Origin: Methylopila turkensis
Lineage (GTDB): Bacteria > Pseudomonadota > Alphaproteobacteria > Rhizobiales > Methylopilaceae
DNA: 64,000 nucleotides
Assembly: GCF_027922325.1 (NCBI RefSeq)
Contig: NZ_BSFL01000002.1
Coordinates: forward strand, 682,001-746,000
Reading direction: 5' to 3'
The translations under genes were made by a program, and so were the position numbers. Below, piece after piece: positions 44,307 to 52,716 of this stretch (its first letter is position 1; each line of letters opens with the position of its first letter). The notes under the pieces were generated by a model, which saw nothing but the letters and a program-made list of their open reading frames with translations, made no database searches and was not told where the DNA came from.

Positions 44307-45260
44307 TCAGCCCAGCAGGCGGGCGAGCGCGGAGCCCGCGGCGCGGCCGCTGTCGAATGCGGCCTCCACGCGGGGTCCAAGGCAATAGTCGCCGCAGAAG
44401 GCGAGGCCGGCGTCGGCCTCCACGACGCAAGGCGCGCCGATCGCCCGGATCACCTGCGCGAAGCGCCAGCGGTGCGCGTCGACCTGCGCCGGCGCCGGCA
44501 GGGCGGGATGTCGCGCCCGCAGCGCCGCGAGCATGTCTGCCGCGACCTCCTCGCGCGAACGTTCGAGGTTCGAGGCGGACCAGTCCGGCCCGGCCTGGAC
44601 GACCAGCGTCGCCGCGCCGCCGCGGCCCGGCTTCCCGCCGTCATGCGCGACCCACGCGAGCGGGCCGTCGTCGTCGCGCTCGATCTGCGGAAGCTCGACG
44701 CCTTGGCCGAAGGCGAACATCGCGGTCCAGCATGGCGCGTAGGCGGCGTCCCGCAGCGGATCGGCGAGCGGATGCCCTTCGAACAGGCCGAGCGCCTGCG
44801 GGGCGGGGATCGCAACCACCAGCGCGTCGAAGCGGCCGAGCCCGGCGCCGTGCGCGTCGGCGAGCCGCCACCCGTCGTCGGAGCGGCTGGCGTCGCCGAC
44901 CTGCGTGGCGCTCGCCACATCAAGGCCCCGGCCGATCGGGCCGACGAGGCCGCTCATGCCGGGCAGGCCCACATAGGCGGGCCGTCCGTCGCCGCGCGCG
45001 GCCTCCGCCTCCGGCCAGCGCGCGGCGCAGCCGGCGCGTTCGGCCGCCTCGAGGTAGATCGCGAACGCCTCGTTTTTGGCGCGGACATACTGAGCGCCGT
45101 GGTCGAAGCTTGCGGCCTCCCCGCGGCGCCAGGACAACCGGCCGCCGGGGGCGCGGCCCTTGTCGAACAGTTGAACGGCGAAGCCGGCGTCGACAAGCGC
45201 GCGGCCCGCGGCGAGACCCGCCATTCCGGCGCCGATGATCGCGACGCGCGGGCGGGCCAT
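44307..45260 (-). CDS. FAD-dependent, renalase-like NAD(P)/amine oxidoreductase
   Basis: 317 residues. FAD Rossmann motif RVAIIGAGMAGLAAGRALVDAGFAVQLFDKG, then PGGRLSWRRGEAASFDHGAQYV, and the C-terminal FAD block LAFCGDYCLGPRVEAAFDSGRAAGSAL. This is the renalase/COG3380 group of amine-oxidase-fold flavoproteins; renalase proper oxidises isomeric NAD(P)H. The physiological substrate here is unknown. The start at 45260 lies two bases after the stop of the WD40 gene, so they form an operon. Confidence 0.82.
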   Translation of the reverse strand: MARPRVAIIGAGMAGLAAGRALVDAGFAVQLFDKGRAPGGRLSWRRGEAASFDHGAQYVRAKNEAFAIYLEAAERAGCAARWPEAEAARGDGRPAYVGLPGMSGLVGPIGRGLDVASATQVGDASRSDDGWRLADAHGAGLGRFDALVVAIPAPQALGLFEGHPLADPLRDAAYAPCWTAMFAFGQGVELPQIERDDDGPLAWVAHDGGKPGRGGAATLVVQAGPDWSASNLERSREEVAADMLAALRARHPALPAPAQVDAHRWRFAQVIRAIGAPCVVEADAGLAFCGDYCLGPRVEAAFDSGRAAGSALARLLG

Positions 45261-45262
45261 TC

Positions 45263-46273
45263 TCAGCCTTCCGGCAGCGCGACCACGCCCGCCGCGCCGT
45301 CCTCGGTCCCGAAGGCGAGGCGGGATCCGATACGGTCCCAGCCGAGCGCCGTGACGGGGCCGCCGGCGAGCGCGGGGCGCGCCAGGATTTCGGCGCCGTC
45401 GGCCATCCGCACCAGCAGGATGCAGCCGTCCTCGTAGCCGAGCGCGATCACGGGCGCCTTGGGGTGGGCCGCGACGCGGGCGACCCGCGAGGGCCGGACG
45501 CCGAGCTCCTTCGGCGCTTTGCCCATCGGCCCGTCCTTGGCCTGGAACGGCCAGATGATGGCGGCGTCGGCGCCGGCGGAGGCGAGCCACTTGCCGTCCG
45601 CGGTCCAGTCGAGCGAGCGCACCTTGCCGGGATAGCCCGACATGCGCATGTGCGCGCCGTCGGCGACGCGCCAGCCGTGCAGCGCGTTCTCCTGCATGGT
45701 CGTCACCACGAAGCGGCCGTCGGGGGCGAAGGTGACGTCCACATGGCTCCCCTTCCAGGACAGCTCCTTCGGCGCGCCCTCGGCGCGCGGGAACCAGAGC
45801 GAGACGCCGTTGTAGCGCGCGACGGCGAGCTGGTAGCCCTTGGGCGCGAAGGCGAGCCCGCGCGCGGCGGAGGGGGCCTCGTAGGTGCGGAGGCCGCCCT
45901 TGCCGTCGCGGGCGAACACCTTCTTAGCCGACGACCACGCCACCGCGCCGTCCGGTCCGATCGCCACCGCGTCGATCCAGCCCTGAGCCTCGCCGACGGT
46001 CTCCGGGGCGGCGCCCGCCTTGAAGCGCAACGCCTTGCCGTCGTCGCCGCCGGTGACGAGCACGCCCGGCGCGACGGCCGCGCACAGCACGCCACCGTCA
46101 TGGGCAGGCGCGCGGGTGTCGCCGTCCTCGCCCGAGAACAGCACCGAACCGTCGCCAAGCGCGAACACGGCCGCGTCCCCGAGGAACGTCGCCGCGACCA
46201 CATAGGCCCCGGCCTCGACCGTCGTGACGCGGTCGGAGAGGGAGGGGTAACCGGCTTCGATGGGCATGGACAT
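45263..46273 (-). CDS. WD40-repeat protein linked to the CobW GTPase
   Basis: 336 residues, a single seven-bladed propeller made of weak WD40 repeats (for example LCAAVAPGVLVTGGDDGKALRF, GLAFAPKGYQLAVARYNGVSLW, VTFAPDGRFVVTTMQENALHGW, SLDWTADGKWLASAGADAAIIWPF). No signal peptide, so cytoplasmic; a binding scaffold. It sits between a CobW GTPase and a flavoprotein, all on one strand. The pairing of a WD40 protein with a COG0523 GTPase is seen in other Alphaproteobacteria (recalled, not checked), suggesting help in metal delivery. Confidence 0.82.
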   Translation of the reverse strand: MSMPIEAGYPSLSDRVTTVEAGAYVVAATFLGDAAVFALGDGSVLFSGEDGDTRAPAHDGGVLCAAVAPGVLVTGGDDGKALRFKAGAAPETVGEAQGWIDAVAIGPDGAVAWSSAKKVFARDGKGGLRTYEAPSAARGLAFAPKGYQLAVARYNGVSLWFPRAEGAPKELSWKGSHVDVTFAPDGRFVVTTMQENALHGWRVADGAHMRMSGYPGKVRSLDWTADGKWLASAGADAAIIWPFQAKDGPMGKAPKELGVRPSRVARVAAHPKAPVIALGYEDGCILLVRMADGAEILARPALAGGPVTALGWDRIGSRLAFGTEDGAAGVVALPEG

Positions 46274-46296
46274 AGGGGGAAAAACTCAGGCCTCGC

Positions 46297-46422
46297 GTCC
46301 CGGCCTTAGCGCCGGGACCCAGAAACGCCGCCGGCGGGAAAGCCGCGCGGGCGCCGCTCGAATGACGTGCGGAACGCTGTCGGGCGCCGGCCCCGGCTCG
46401 ACGCCGGGACACGGAGCGCCGC
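46297..46422. repeat. Two related palindromic units in the cobW-WD40 gap
   Basis: GTCCCGGC-CTTAGC-GCCGGGAC (46297-46318) and CCCGGC-TCGAC-GCCGGG (46392-46408) are each followed by a similar tail, C-C-AGAAACGCCG and A-CGGAGCGCCG. They look like two copies of an extragenic palindrome. TTTTTT at 46425-46430 lies on the plus side, where no gene would need termination. Confidence 0.5.
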
Positions 46423-46428
46423 GGTTTT

Positions 46429-47544
46429 TTAGGCCGCGCAGGCCTCGAACTCGCGGCGCAGCTTCGCCTCGTCGAGCTCCTTGCCGATGAAGACCAGCTT
46501 GGAGCGGCGGGCCTCGTCGGCCTTCCACTCGCGCTGCAGGTCGCCGTCGAGGATCATGTGCACGCCCTGGAACACGAAGCGGCGGTCCTCGCCCTTGAAC
46601 GCGAGGATGCCCTTCCAGCGCAGGAAGTTCTGGCCGTCGGACTGCGCCAGCGCGTTGACCCAGGGCATGAACTTGTTGGGATCGACCTCCCCCGGGATCT
46701 CAAGCGCGACCGACTGCATGGTCTCGTCGTGGTAGTGCTTCAGGCCGCCATGCGCGTGCGCGCCGTGGTCGTGCTTCTCATGCCCGTGGTCATGATGATG
46801 GTCGTGGCCGCAGCCGCAGTCCGGCCCGTGCTCGTGATGGTGGTGGTCATGACCATGATCATGGCCGTGATGGTGATGGTCGTGGTCGTCGGCCTCCAGG
46901 AAGGCCGGCTCGATGCTGAGGATGCGGTCGAGGTCGAACGCGCCCTTGTCCAGCACCTCGTCCAGGGCGACGGCGCTCTTCACCGTGCGGATGATGCGGG
47001 CGTAGGGGTTGATGCCGCGGATGCGGGCCTCGACCTCCTCCAGCTCCTCGCCCGAGACCAGGTCGGTCTTGTTGAGCAGGATCACGTCGGCGAAGGCGAT
47101 CTGGCTCTTGGCCTCGGGCGCGTCCTTCAGCCGGTCGGTCAGCCACTTGGCGTCGGCGACGGTGACGACGGCGTCGAGCCGGGCCTTGCGGCCGACCTCC
47201 TCGTCGATGAAGAAGGTCTGCGCGACCGGCGCGGGGTCGGCGAGGCCGGTGGTCTCGACGATGATCGCGTCGAACTTGCCCTTCCGCTTCATCAGGCCTT
47301 CGAGGATGCGGATCAGGTCGCCGCGCACGGTGCAGCAGATGCAGCCGTTGTTCATCTCGAACACTTCCTCGTCGGCGCCGACGACGAGGTCGTTGTCGAT
47401 GCCGATCTCGCCGAACTCGTTGACGATGACGGCGTATTTCTTGCCGTGCGGCTCCGAGAGGATGCGGTTGAGCAGCGTGGTCTTGCCGGCGCCGAGATAG
47501 CCGGTGAGCACGGTGACGGGCGTCTTGTCGGATGCGGACGACAT
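46429..47544 (-). CDS. CobW/COG0523 metallochaperone GTPase with His-rich insert
   Basis: 371 residues. G3E GTPase: Walker A GYLGAGKTTLLNRIL, the metal motif CICC in NNGCICCTVRGDL, ETTGLADPAPV and the base motif LLNKTDL. Between the GTPase and CobW C-terminal domains lies a ~50-residue His/Asp insert (DHDHHHHGHDHGHDHHHHEH, then CGCGHDHHHDHGHEK), bases about 46740-46890. Such proteins insert or allot zinc or cobalt. No Zur box was seen upstream, so unlike the TonB receptor it may be constitutive. GGAGGCC precedes the ATG at 47544. Confidence 0.92.
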   Translation of the reverse strand: MSSASDKTPVTVLTGYLGAGKTTLLNRILSEPHGKKYAVIVNEFGEIGIDNDLVVGADEEVFEMNNGCICCTVRGDLIRILEGLMKRKGKFDAIIVETTGLADPAPVAQTFFIDEEVGRKARLDAVVTVADAKWLTDRLKDAPEAKSQIAFADVILLNKTDLVSGEELEEVEARIRGINPYARIIRTVKSAVALDEVLDKGAFDLDRILSIEPAFLEADDHDHHHHGHDHGHDHHHHEHGPDCGCGHDHHHDHGHEKHDHGAHAHGGLKHYHDETMQSVALEIPGEVDPNKFMPWVNALAQSDGQNFLRWKGILAFKGEDRRFVFQGVHMILDGDLQREWKADEARRSKLVFIGKELDEAKLRREFEACAA

Positions 47545-47655
47545 AAGGCCTCCGGGGGCGTCAGGCGGGCCGCGCGCGACGGGCGGCCGATCGAGGGTTC
47601 GCACCTGATATAGCGACGCGCCGCCCCAGCGTCACGTGGGCTCCGGCCGCGCACG

Positions 47656-47687
47656 AAAAAGCCCCCTCCCGCGGGGCGGAAGGGGGC
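47656..47687 (-). terminator. Intrinsic terminator of rpsU
   Basis: On the minus strand GCCCCCT pairs with AGGGGGC and is followed at once by TTTTT, 27 nt after the rpsU stop. A clear rho-independent terminator. Confidence 0.85.
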
Positions 47688-47713
47688 CTCGACATCTGGA
47701 ACGTGGCCGGGGT

Positions 47714-48016
47714 TCAGCCGCCGATGGCGGCCGCCGGACGCACCGCATCCGACGTGGGCGCGCCGCCGGCGCGGGGACGTCCCATCGGCCGCGGCTTCTT
47801 CTTCGGACCGGGGATCAGCCCCTCCCGCTGCGCGGCCTTGCGCGCGACCTTGCGAGCCCGGCGCACCGCCTCGGACTTCTGCCGGGCGCGCTTCTCGGAC
47901 GGCTTCTCATAGGCCTTGCGCTGCTTCATTTCCCGGAAGACGCCTTCGCGCTGCATCTTCTTCTTCAGGGCCTTGAGCGCCTGCTCGATGTTGTTGTCGC
48001 GTACGAGAACCTGCAC
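47714..48016 (-). CDS. rpsU: 30S ribosomal protein S21
   Basis: 100 residues from a GTG with AAGGAGATCAC upstream. The core [56 protein letters not shown] is typical S21. The C-terminal ~30 residues ([31 protein letters not shown]) extend past the common ~70-residue form, as in several Alphaproteobacteria. S21 sits near the anti-Shine-Dalgarno of 16S rRNA and aids initiation. Followed by a clear terminator. Confidence 0.95.
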   Translation of the reverse strand: MQVLVRDNNIEQALKALKKKMQREGVFREMKQRKAYEKPSEKRARQKSEAVRRARKVARKAAQREGLIPGPKKKPRPMGRPRAGGAPTSDAVRPAAAIGG

Positions 48017-48329
48017 GTGATCTCCTTGGCTTGCGGCGGGCGGCGGTCCGGCGGAAGGGGACGGGCGCGGAGGAAAATGCGCTCGACCCGCGCGCCGGTC
48101 AGCCATCGCGCGGTGGACGCCCTCGGAAAAGGCGATGAAAGCCCGACAGCGGAGCGCGTCAGGCGGAAAATTTCACGAAAGCGCGCGAAAAATTCATGCG
48201 CAACATAGGCCGTGCGGCGAAATTATCAAGCGCGCGCGGTCCGGAGTTCCCGTGAGCCCCGAGGGCGATTTATTTTCGGCGCCTGTCCGCGGATGCTGTC
48301 AAACCCTGCGCGGCATGGTACAAGACTTC
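48017..48329. other. 313-bp divergent region between rpsU and a small gene
   Basis: No gene is supported here. A minus-strand TTGACA at 48301-48296 could be the -35 of rpsU (long leader of about 250 nt) but no good -10 follows at 16-18 bp. The stretch 48160-48215 is AT-richer (for example GGAAAATTTCACGAAAGCGC, GAAATTATC) and may hold the true promoters. S21 leaders often carry regulatory structure, but I do not see a clear one. Confidence 0.3.
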
Positions 48330-48542
48330 ATGTCAGAATCCCACAAATACAAAATTGGACAGCGTCTCGAGCTGTCGCCCAGCAGCGTCGGCCGCTCCGG
48401 CGGCGTGGTCGAGATCGTCCGCCTGCTCCCCGCGATGCGCGACGACCTGGAGCCGCAGTACCGGGTCAAGAGCCATGCCGAGAGCCACGAGCGCGTGGTT
48501 CAGGAAAGCATGCTGAGCCTTGCGGCGGCCCGCGCGGGCTGA
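48330..48542 (+). CDS. Small conserved hypothetical protein
   Basis: 70 residues: MSESHKYKIGQRLELSPSSV, GVVEIVRLLPAMRDDLEPQYRVKSHAESHERVVQESMLSL. It matches a family of small cytoplasmic proteins common in Hyphomicrobiales (recalled pattern: KxGQ, EIVRLLP, QYRVKS, HERVVxES) with no known function; the fold looks like a short SH3-like barrel. An in-frame ATG at 48315 would add five residues. Divergent from rpsU. Confidence 0.7.
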   Translation: MSESHKYKIGQRLELSPSSVGRSGGVVEIVRLLPAMRDDLEPQYRVKSHAESHERVVQESMLSLAAARAG

Positions 48543-48649
48543 TTCTCCCCGGCTTCGGCCGTCCCTGTTTGAACGCCAGTCGACCGCGCTATAACCCGCC
48601 GGCCGACCGCGCCGGCACGCGCGCGGCGGCGTGAAGGAGGAGCCGTCTG

Positions 48650-49072
48650 ATGATCCGTTCGCTCGCCCTCGCCACAGGAGCCCTGACCCTCGCCATGACC
48701 CTTTCCGCATCCGCCGCCGAAACCAAGACGCTGCCTTCCGGGCTCAAAATCCAGGAGGAGGTCGTCGGCTCCGGCGCCGAGGCCGTGGCGGGCAAGACGG
48801 TGCAGGTCCACTACACCGGCTGGCTGGACCAGAACGGCGCCAAGGGCGCCAAGTTCGACTCGTCGCGCGACCGCGGCGACCCGTTCGCCTTCCGCCTCGG
48901 CGCAGGCCAGGTGATCAAGGGCTGGGACGAGGGCGTCGCCGGCATGAAGGTCGGCGGCAAGCGCACGCTGACCATCCCGGCCGAGCTCGGCTACGGCGCG
49001 CGCGGCGCCGGCGGCGTCATCCCGCCGAACGCGACCCTGGTGTTCGACGTGGAGCTGCTCGGCGTCCGCTGA
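48650..49072 (+). CDS. FKBP-type peptidyl-prolyl cis-trans isomerase, exported
   Basis: 140 residues. Signal peptide ([20 protein letters not shown]) and one FKBP domain: [62 protein letters not shown] and [15 protein letters not shown], with active-site Tyr, Asp, Phe, Val-Ile, Trp and Tyr kept. It should speed proline isomerisation of periplasmic proteins. AAGGAGG sits nine bases before the ATG. Confidence 0.94.
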   Translation: MIRSLALATGALTLAMTLSASAAETKTLPSGLKIQEEVVGSGAEAVAGKTVQVHYTGWLDQNGAKGAKFDSSRDRGDPFAFRLGAGQVIKGWDEGVAGMKVGGKRTLTIPAELGYGARGAGGVIPPNATLVFDVELLGVR

Positions 49073-49090
49073 CGCCTCGCACTGACCTCC

Positions 49091-49136
49091 GGCGCGCGCC
49101 GCCCGGGCCCGCCCGGGCCTTGCGGCGGCGCGCGCC
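49091..49136. terminator. Hairpin between convergent FKBP and GntR genes
   Basis: GGCGCGCGCCGCC pairs perfectly over 13 bp with GGCGGCGCGCGCC; the loop itself contains nested CCCGGGC/GCCCGGG. It fills the 70-bp convergent gap and probably stops transcription from both sides, though without T runs. Confidence 0.6.
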
Positions 49137-49142
49137 GCCGCT

Positions 49143-49829
49143 TCAGTCGATCGTGACGTAGCGCTCGACGTGGTCCCGGAGCCGGAGCGTGTGCTCCCGC
49201 ACTAGGCGTTCGGCGCGTTCGCCGTTGCGCGCCTCCAGCGCCTCGACGATCTCCTTGTGATCGATGATCGAACGCCGCGCGCGGTCCGCCTCGACGATGG
49301 TCCGCTGCCGGATGGCGCGGACATGCATGAACAGCCCGCTCGTGATGTCCGCGATCAGCTTGCACCGCGACAGAGCGATGATGGCGGCGTGGAAGCGGAT
49401 GTTGGCGTCCGAATACTCGCCCATGTGGGCGTCGACGTCGGCGCTCGAGAACGTGTCGGTCAGGCCGTGCAGGGCGGCGATCTCGGCGTCGCGCGCGACC
49501 ACGGTCGCGAGACGGGCCGCCATGCTTTCGAGCGCGGCCCAAACGGTGATCATCTCCAGGATCTCGGCCTTGGTCCGGCGCACGATGAAGATGCCGCGCC
49601 GTGGCGCCGTGCGCACCAGACCCTCCTGCTCGAGCTGCGCCAGCGCCTCCCGGAGCGGCGTGCGGCTGACGCCGAACTTCAGCGCGAGCGCGCGCTCGTC
49701 CAGTTTGAGCTGGGCCTTCTCGTCGTAGAGATTCATCTCGAAAATCGCGGTTTTCAGCGCCTCGTAGGTGCGCGCCTTGAGGCTCTGCAGACCCTCGATC
49801 GGCTGCAGTTCGAGTCCGTTCTCCGACAT
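49143..49829 (-). CDS. GntR-family (FadR/FCD subgroup) regulator
   Basis: 228 residues. Winged helix (ALKTAIFEMNLYDEKAQLKLDERALALKFGVSRTPLREALAQLEQEGLVRTAPRRGIFIVRRT) and an FCD effector domain (MITVWAALESMAARLATVVARDAEI, HAAIIALSRCKLI, HKEIVEALEARNGERAERLVREHTLRLRDHV) with the His/Asp metal residues typical of acid-sensing members. Divergent from tctACB, which it likely controls, with a carboxylate as effector (inference). A GTG/ATG 12 codons upstream is possible. Confidence 0.88.
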   Translation of the reverse strand: MSENGLELQPIEGLQSLKARTYEALKTAIFEMNLYDEKAQLKLDERALALKFGVSRTPLREALAQLEQEGLVRTAPRRGIFIVRRTKAEILEMITVWAALESMAARLATVVARDAEIAALHGLTDTFSSADVDAHMGEYSDANIRFHAAIIALSRCKLIADITSGLFMHVRAIRQRTIVEADRARRSIIDHKEIVEALEARNGERAERLVREHTLRLRDHVERYVTID

Positions 49830-49865
49830 GCGGCGCCCGCTCCACCCCTCGCGATTGCGTGACAA

Positions 49866-49962
49866 GTGTATACCACAGGTACGTCAGCATTCATTCAGCG
49901 TCGGCTTCTAATCATTTAGAATATTGCTGCATCGCACCTAGAAATGGAATATTGCATACCAT
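49866..49962. promoter_or_regulatory. GntR-type operator candidates between the regulator and tctA
   Basis: In the AT-rich divergent region, GTGTATACCAC (49866-49876, centred on GTATAC) and TGCATACCAT (49953-49962) resemble FCD-GntR sites of the TGGTATACCA kind. A 9-bp direct repeat, GAATATTGC, occurs at 49919 and 49947. These could serve as operators for both directions. Confidence 0.45.
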
Positions 49963-50044
49963 GACGGCCGCGAATAGCGTCCCTCGGTGACTGGCGAAAC
50001 GAAGCTTTCGAGGCTCGACCGCCGATCGCTCGGGGAGGATATGC

Positions 50045-51559
50045 ATGGACGAGCTCTACGCTCTCGCCGGCGGCTTCGCCGTCGCGTTTACGTGGTACAA
50101 TGTGGCGTTGATGATCCTGGGCATCACGCTCGGGGTCGTCATCGGCGTGCTTCCAGGCCTCGGCGGCGCGAACGGCGTCGCGATCCTGCTGCCGCTGACG
50201 TTCTCGATGGAGCCGACCTCGGCGATCATCATGCTTACCAGCATCTACTGGGGGGCGCTGTTCGGCGGGGCGATCACCGCCATCCTGTTCAATATCCCGG
50301 GCGAGCCCTGGTCGGTCGCGACGACGTTCGACGGCCATCCCATGGCCCAGCGCGGCCGCGCCGACGAGGCGTTGGTCGCGGCTTTCACCTCCTCCTTCGT
50401 CGGCGCGATCTTCGCCGTCGCGCTCATCACCTTCCTCGCGCCTGTGGTCGCCAAGTTCGCGCTGCGCTTCGGGCCAGCCGAATTCTTCGCGGTTCAGTTC
50501 CTCACCTTCGCAAGCTTCATCGGCATGGGACGCGGCTCTCCGGCCAAGACGCTCGCCTCGATGTGCCTCGGCTTCGCGCTCGCCTGCGTCGGCCTCGACG
50601 GCGTCACCGGTTCGCTGCGCATGACCTTCGGGCACGACGAGCTGCTGAACGGCTTCAAGTTCCTCGTCGCGGTCATCGGCCTGTTCGGCATTGGCGAGAT
50701 CCTGACCTCGATGGAGGACGGGCTGAAGTTCTCCGGCGCCGACGCCAAGCTGAAGATGGACGCGGTCATCCGCACCTGGCGCCAGCTTCCGAAGATGTTC
50801 TTCACCTTCCTGCGCAGCTGCATCGTCGGCTGCTGGATGGGCATCACCCCGGGCGGCGCGACGCCGGCCTCCTTCATGGGCTACGGCCTCGCCAAGCGGT
50901 TCTCCAAGAACGGCAATAATTTCGGCAAGGGCGAGCTCGAGGGCGTGGTGGCGCCGGAGACCGCGGCCCACGCCGCCGGCACCGCCGCGCTGCTGCCGAT
51001 GCTGACCCTCGGCATTCCCGGCTCGCCCACCGCGGCCGTGCTGCTGGGCGGCCTGCTGATCTGGGGCCTCCAGCCCGGACCGCTGCTGTTCGTCGAGCAG
51101 AAGGATTTCGTCTGGGGCCTGATCGCCTCGATGTATCTCGGCAACGTCGTCGGCCTGATCATGGTGCTGACCTGCGTGCCGCTGTTCGCCGCGATCCTGC
51201 GGGTGCCGTTCTCGATCATCGCGCCGGTCATCGTCGTGATCTGCGCGATCGGCGCCTACACCGTGAACAACGCCATGTTCGACGTGTGGATGATGCTCGT
51301 CTTCGGCGTCATGGGGTATCTTTTCACCAAGCTCGGCTACCCGCTGCCGCCGCTCGTCCTCGCGCTCGTGCTGGGCGACCAGGCCGAGAGCTCGTTCCGT
51401 CAGGCGATGCTTGTGAGCCAGGGCGACGTGACGGTGTTCTGGTCCAACTGGCTGTCGGGCTCGATCATGACGCTCGGCGTCATCCTCGCCTTCTGGCCGC
51501 TGGTCTCGGGCCTGATGGCGCGCTTCGGAAAATCCGGCCGGACGGCGTCGGCGGCCTGA
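50045..51559 (+). CDS. tctA: Tripartite tricarboxylate transporter, large permease TctA
   Basis: 504 residues with about 12 membrane segments. Family blocks: GVVIGVLPGLGGANGVAILLPLTFSMEPTSAIIMLTSIYWGALFGGAITAILFNIPGEPWSVATTFDGHPMAQRG, GLDGVTGSLRMTFG and the second repeat GEL-VVAPETAAHAAGTAALLPMLTLGIPGSPTAAVLLGGLLIWGLQPGP. Duplicated PGxPG-type loops are the signature. Imports a carboxylate using an ion gradient with TctB and TctC. GGGGAGG precedes the ATG. Confidence 0.94.
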   Translation: MDELYALAGGFAVAFTWYNVALMILGITLGVVIGVLPGLGGANGVAILLPLTFSMEPTSAIIMLTSIYWGALFGGAITAILFNIPGEPWSVATTFDGHPMAQRGRADEALVAAFTSSFVGAIFAVALITFLAPVVAKFALRFGPAEFFAVQFLTFASFIGMGRGSPAKTLASMCLGFALACVGLDGVTGSLRMTFGHDELLNGFKFLVAVIGLFGIGEILTSMEDGLKFSGADAKLKMDAVIRTWRQLPKMFFTFLRSCIVGCWMGITPGGATPASFMGYGLAKRFSKNGNNFGKGELEGVVAPETAAHAAGTAALLPMLTLGIPGSPTAAVLLGGLLIWGLQPGPLLFVEQKDFVWGLIASMYLGNVVGLIMVLTCVPLFAAILRVPFSIIAPVIVVICAIGAYTVNNAMFDVWMMLVFGVMGYLFTKLGYPLPPLVLALVLGDQAESSFRQAMLVSQGDVTVFWSNWLSGSIMTLGVILAFWPLVSGLMARFGKSGRTASAA

Positions 51560-51623
51560 GCCGCCGGGGCCTCCTCAATCCAAGAAGCCGCGTCAGAGCG
51601 GCTCGTTAAGGGAGATGGACGTC

Positions 51624-52640
51624 ATGCGCATGAAGACGTTGAAGACGGTCGCCGCGCGTCTCGGCCTCGCCGCGGGCCTCGCGGCGCTCGCCGCCCCCGC
51701 GCTGGCCTGGGAGCCGACGAAGCCGGTCACGCTCATCATCCCCGCCGGCACCGGCGGCGGCGCGGACCAGATGGCGCGCTTCATTCAGGGCGTGATCCAG
51801 AAGCACGAACTGATGTCGAAGCCGCTGATCGTGGTGAACAAGGGCGGCGGCGCGGGCGCCGAAGGCTTCCTCGAAATGAAGGGCAGCGCGGCGGACCCGC
51901 ACAAGATCATCATCACGCTGTCGAACCTGTTCACCACCCCGCTCGGCACCGGCACGCCCTTCAACTGGAAGGACATGAAGCCGGTGAAGATGATGGCGCT
52001 CGACCAGTTCATCCTGTGGGTGAACGCAAACGAGCCCTACAAGACCGCCAAGGACTACATCGACGCCGTGAAGGCCGGCGACGACCGGGCGTTCAAGATG
52101 GGCGGCACCGGGTCCAAGCAGGAAGACCAGATCATCACCGTCGCGATCGAGAAGGAGACCGGCGGCAAGAAGTTCACCTACGTGCCCTACGACGGCGGCG
52201 GCAAGGTCGCGGTCCAGCTCGTGGGCGGCCACGTCAACTCGTCGGTCAACAATCCGATCGAGGCGGTGGCCCAGTGGCGCGGCGGGCAGCTCCGCCCGCT
52301 CTGCATCTTCGACAAGGCGCGCTCGACCTACACCAACAAGGTGACGGAGTCGCAGTCGTGGTCGGACGTTCCGACCTGCACGGAGTCCGGCCTGCCGATC
52401 GAGTACCAGATGCTCCGCGGCATCTTCACCACCAAGAACGCCACCCCGGAGCAGGTCGCCTACTACGAGGGCGTGCTGAAGAAGGTGATGGAGACGGCGG
52501 AGTGGAAGGAGTTCATGGAGAAGGGCGCCTTCAACCAGACCACCATGACCGGCGCCGAGTACGAGGCGTGGCTGACCAGCGCCGAAGCCCGGCATCGCGA
52601 GCTGATGACCGGCGCCGGCTTCGTGGCGGCGGCGCGCTGA
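51624..52640 (+). CDS. tctC: Tripartite tricarboxylate transporter substrate-binding protein TctC (Bug family)
   Basis: 338 residues. Signal peptide (LKTVAARLGLAAGLAALAAPALAW) then a two-lobed binding protein: VTLIIPAGTGGGADQMARFI, LIVVNKGGGAGAEGFLEMKG, KMGGTGSKQEDQIITVAIEKETGGKKFTYVPYDGGGKVAVQLVGGHV. It delivers a carboxylate to TctAB. The ATG at 51624 is best placed for GGAG at 51611; ATG at 51615 is too close. Two Cys (LRPLCIF, VPTCTES) are unusual for the family. Ligand unknown. Confidence 0.92.
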   Translation: MRMKTLKTVAARLGLAAGLAALAAPALAWEPTKPVTLIIPAGTGGGADQMARFIQGVIQKHELMSKPLIVVNKGGGAGAEGFLEMKGSAADPHKIIITLSNLFTTPLGTGTPFNWKDMKPVKMMALDQFILWVNANEPYKTAKDYIDAVKAGDDRAFKMGGTGSKQEDQIITVAIEKETGGKKFTYVPYDGGGKVAVQLVGGHVNSSVNNPIEAVAQWRGGQLRPLCIFDKARSTYTNKVTESQSWSDVPTCTESGLPIEYQMLRGIFTTKNATPEQVAYYEGVLKKVMETAEWKEFMEKGAFNQTTMTGAEYEAWLTSAEARHRELMTGAGFVAAAR

Positions 52641-52716
52641 CGCCAGCGATGGAGAACGGCCCCTCGCCGCGCGGGCGGGGGGCGCAACGGACGAAGACAG
52701 GGGGCGGAAGTCACAG

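Noticed and set aside
48017..48329. Long plus-strand frame running from 48135 into the small gene
   Set aside because: The upstream part lacks a ribosome site and family likeness; the conserved protein begins at 48330.
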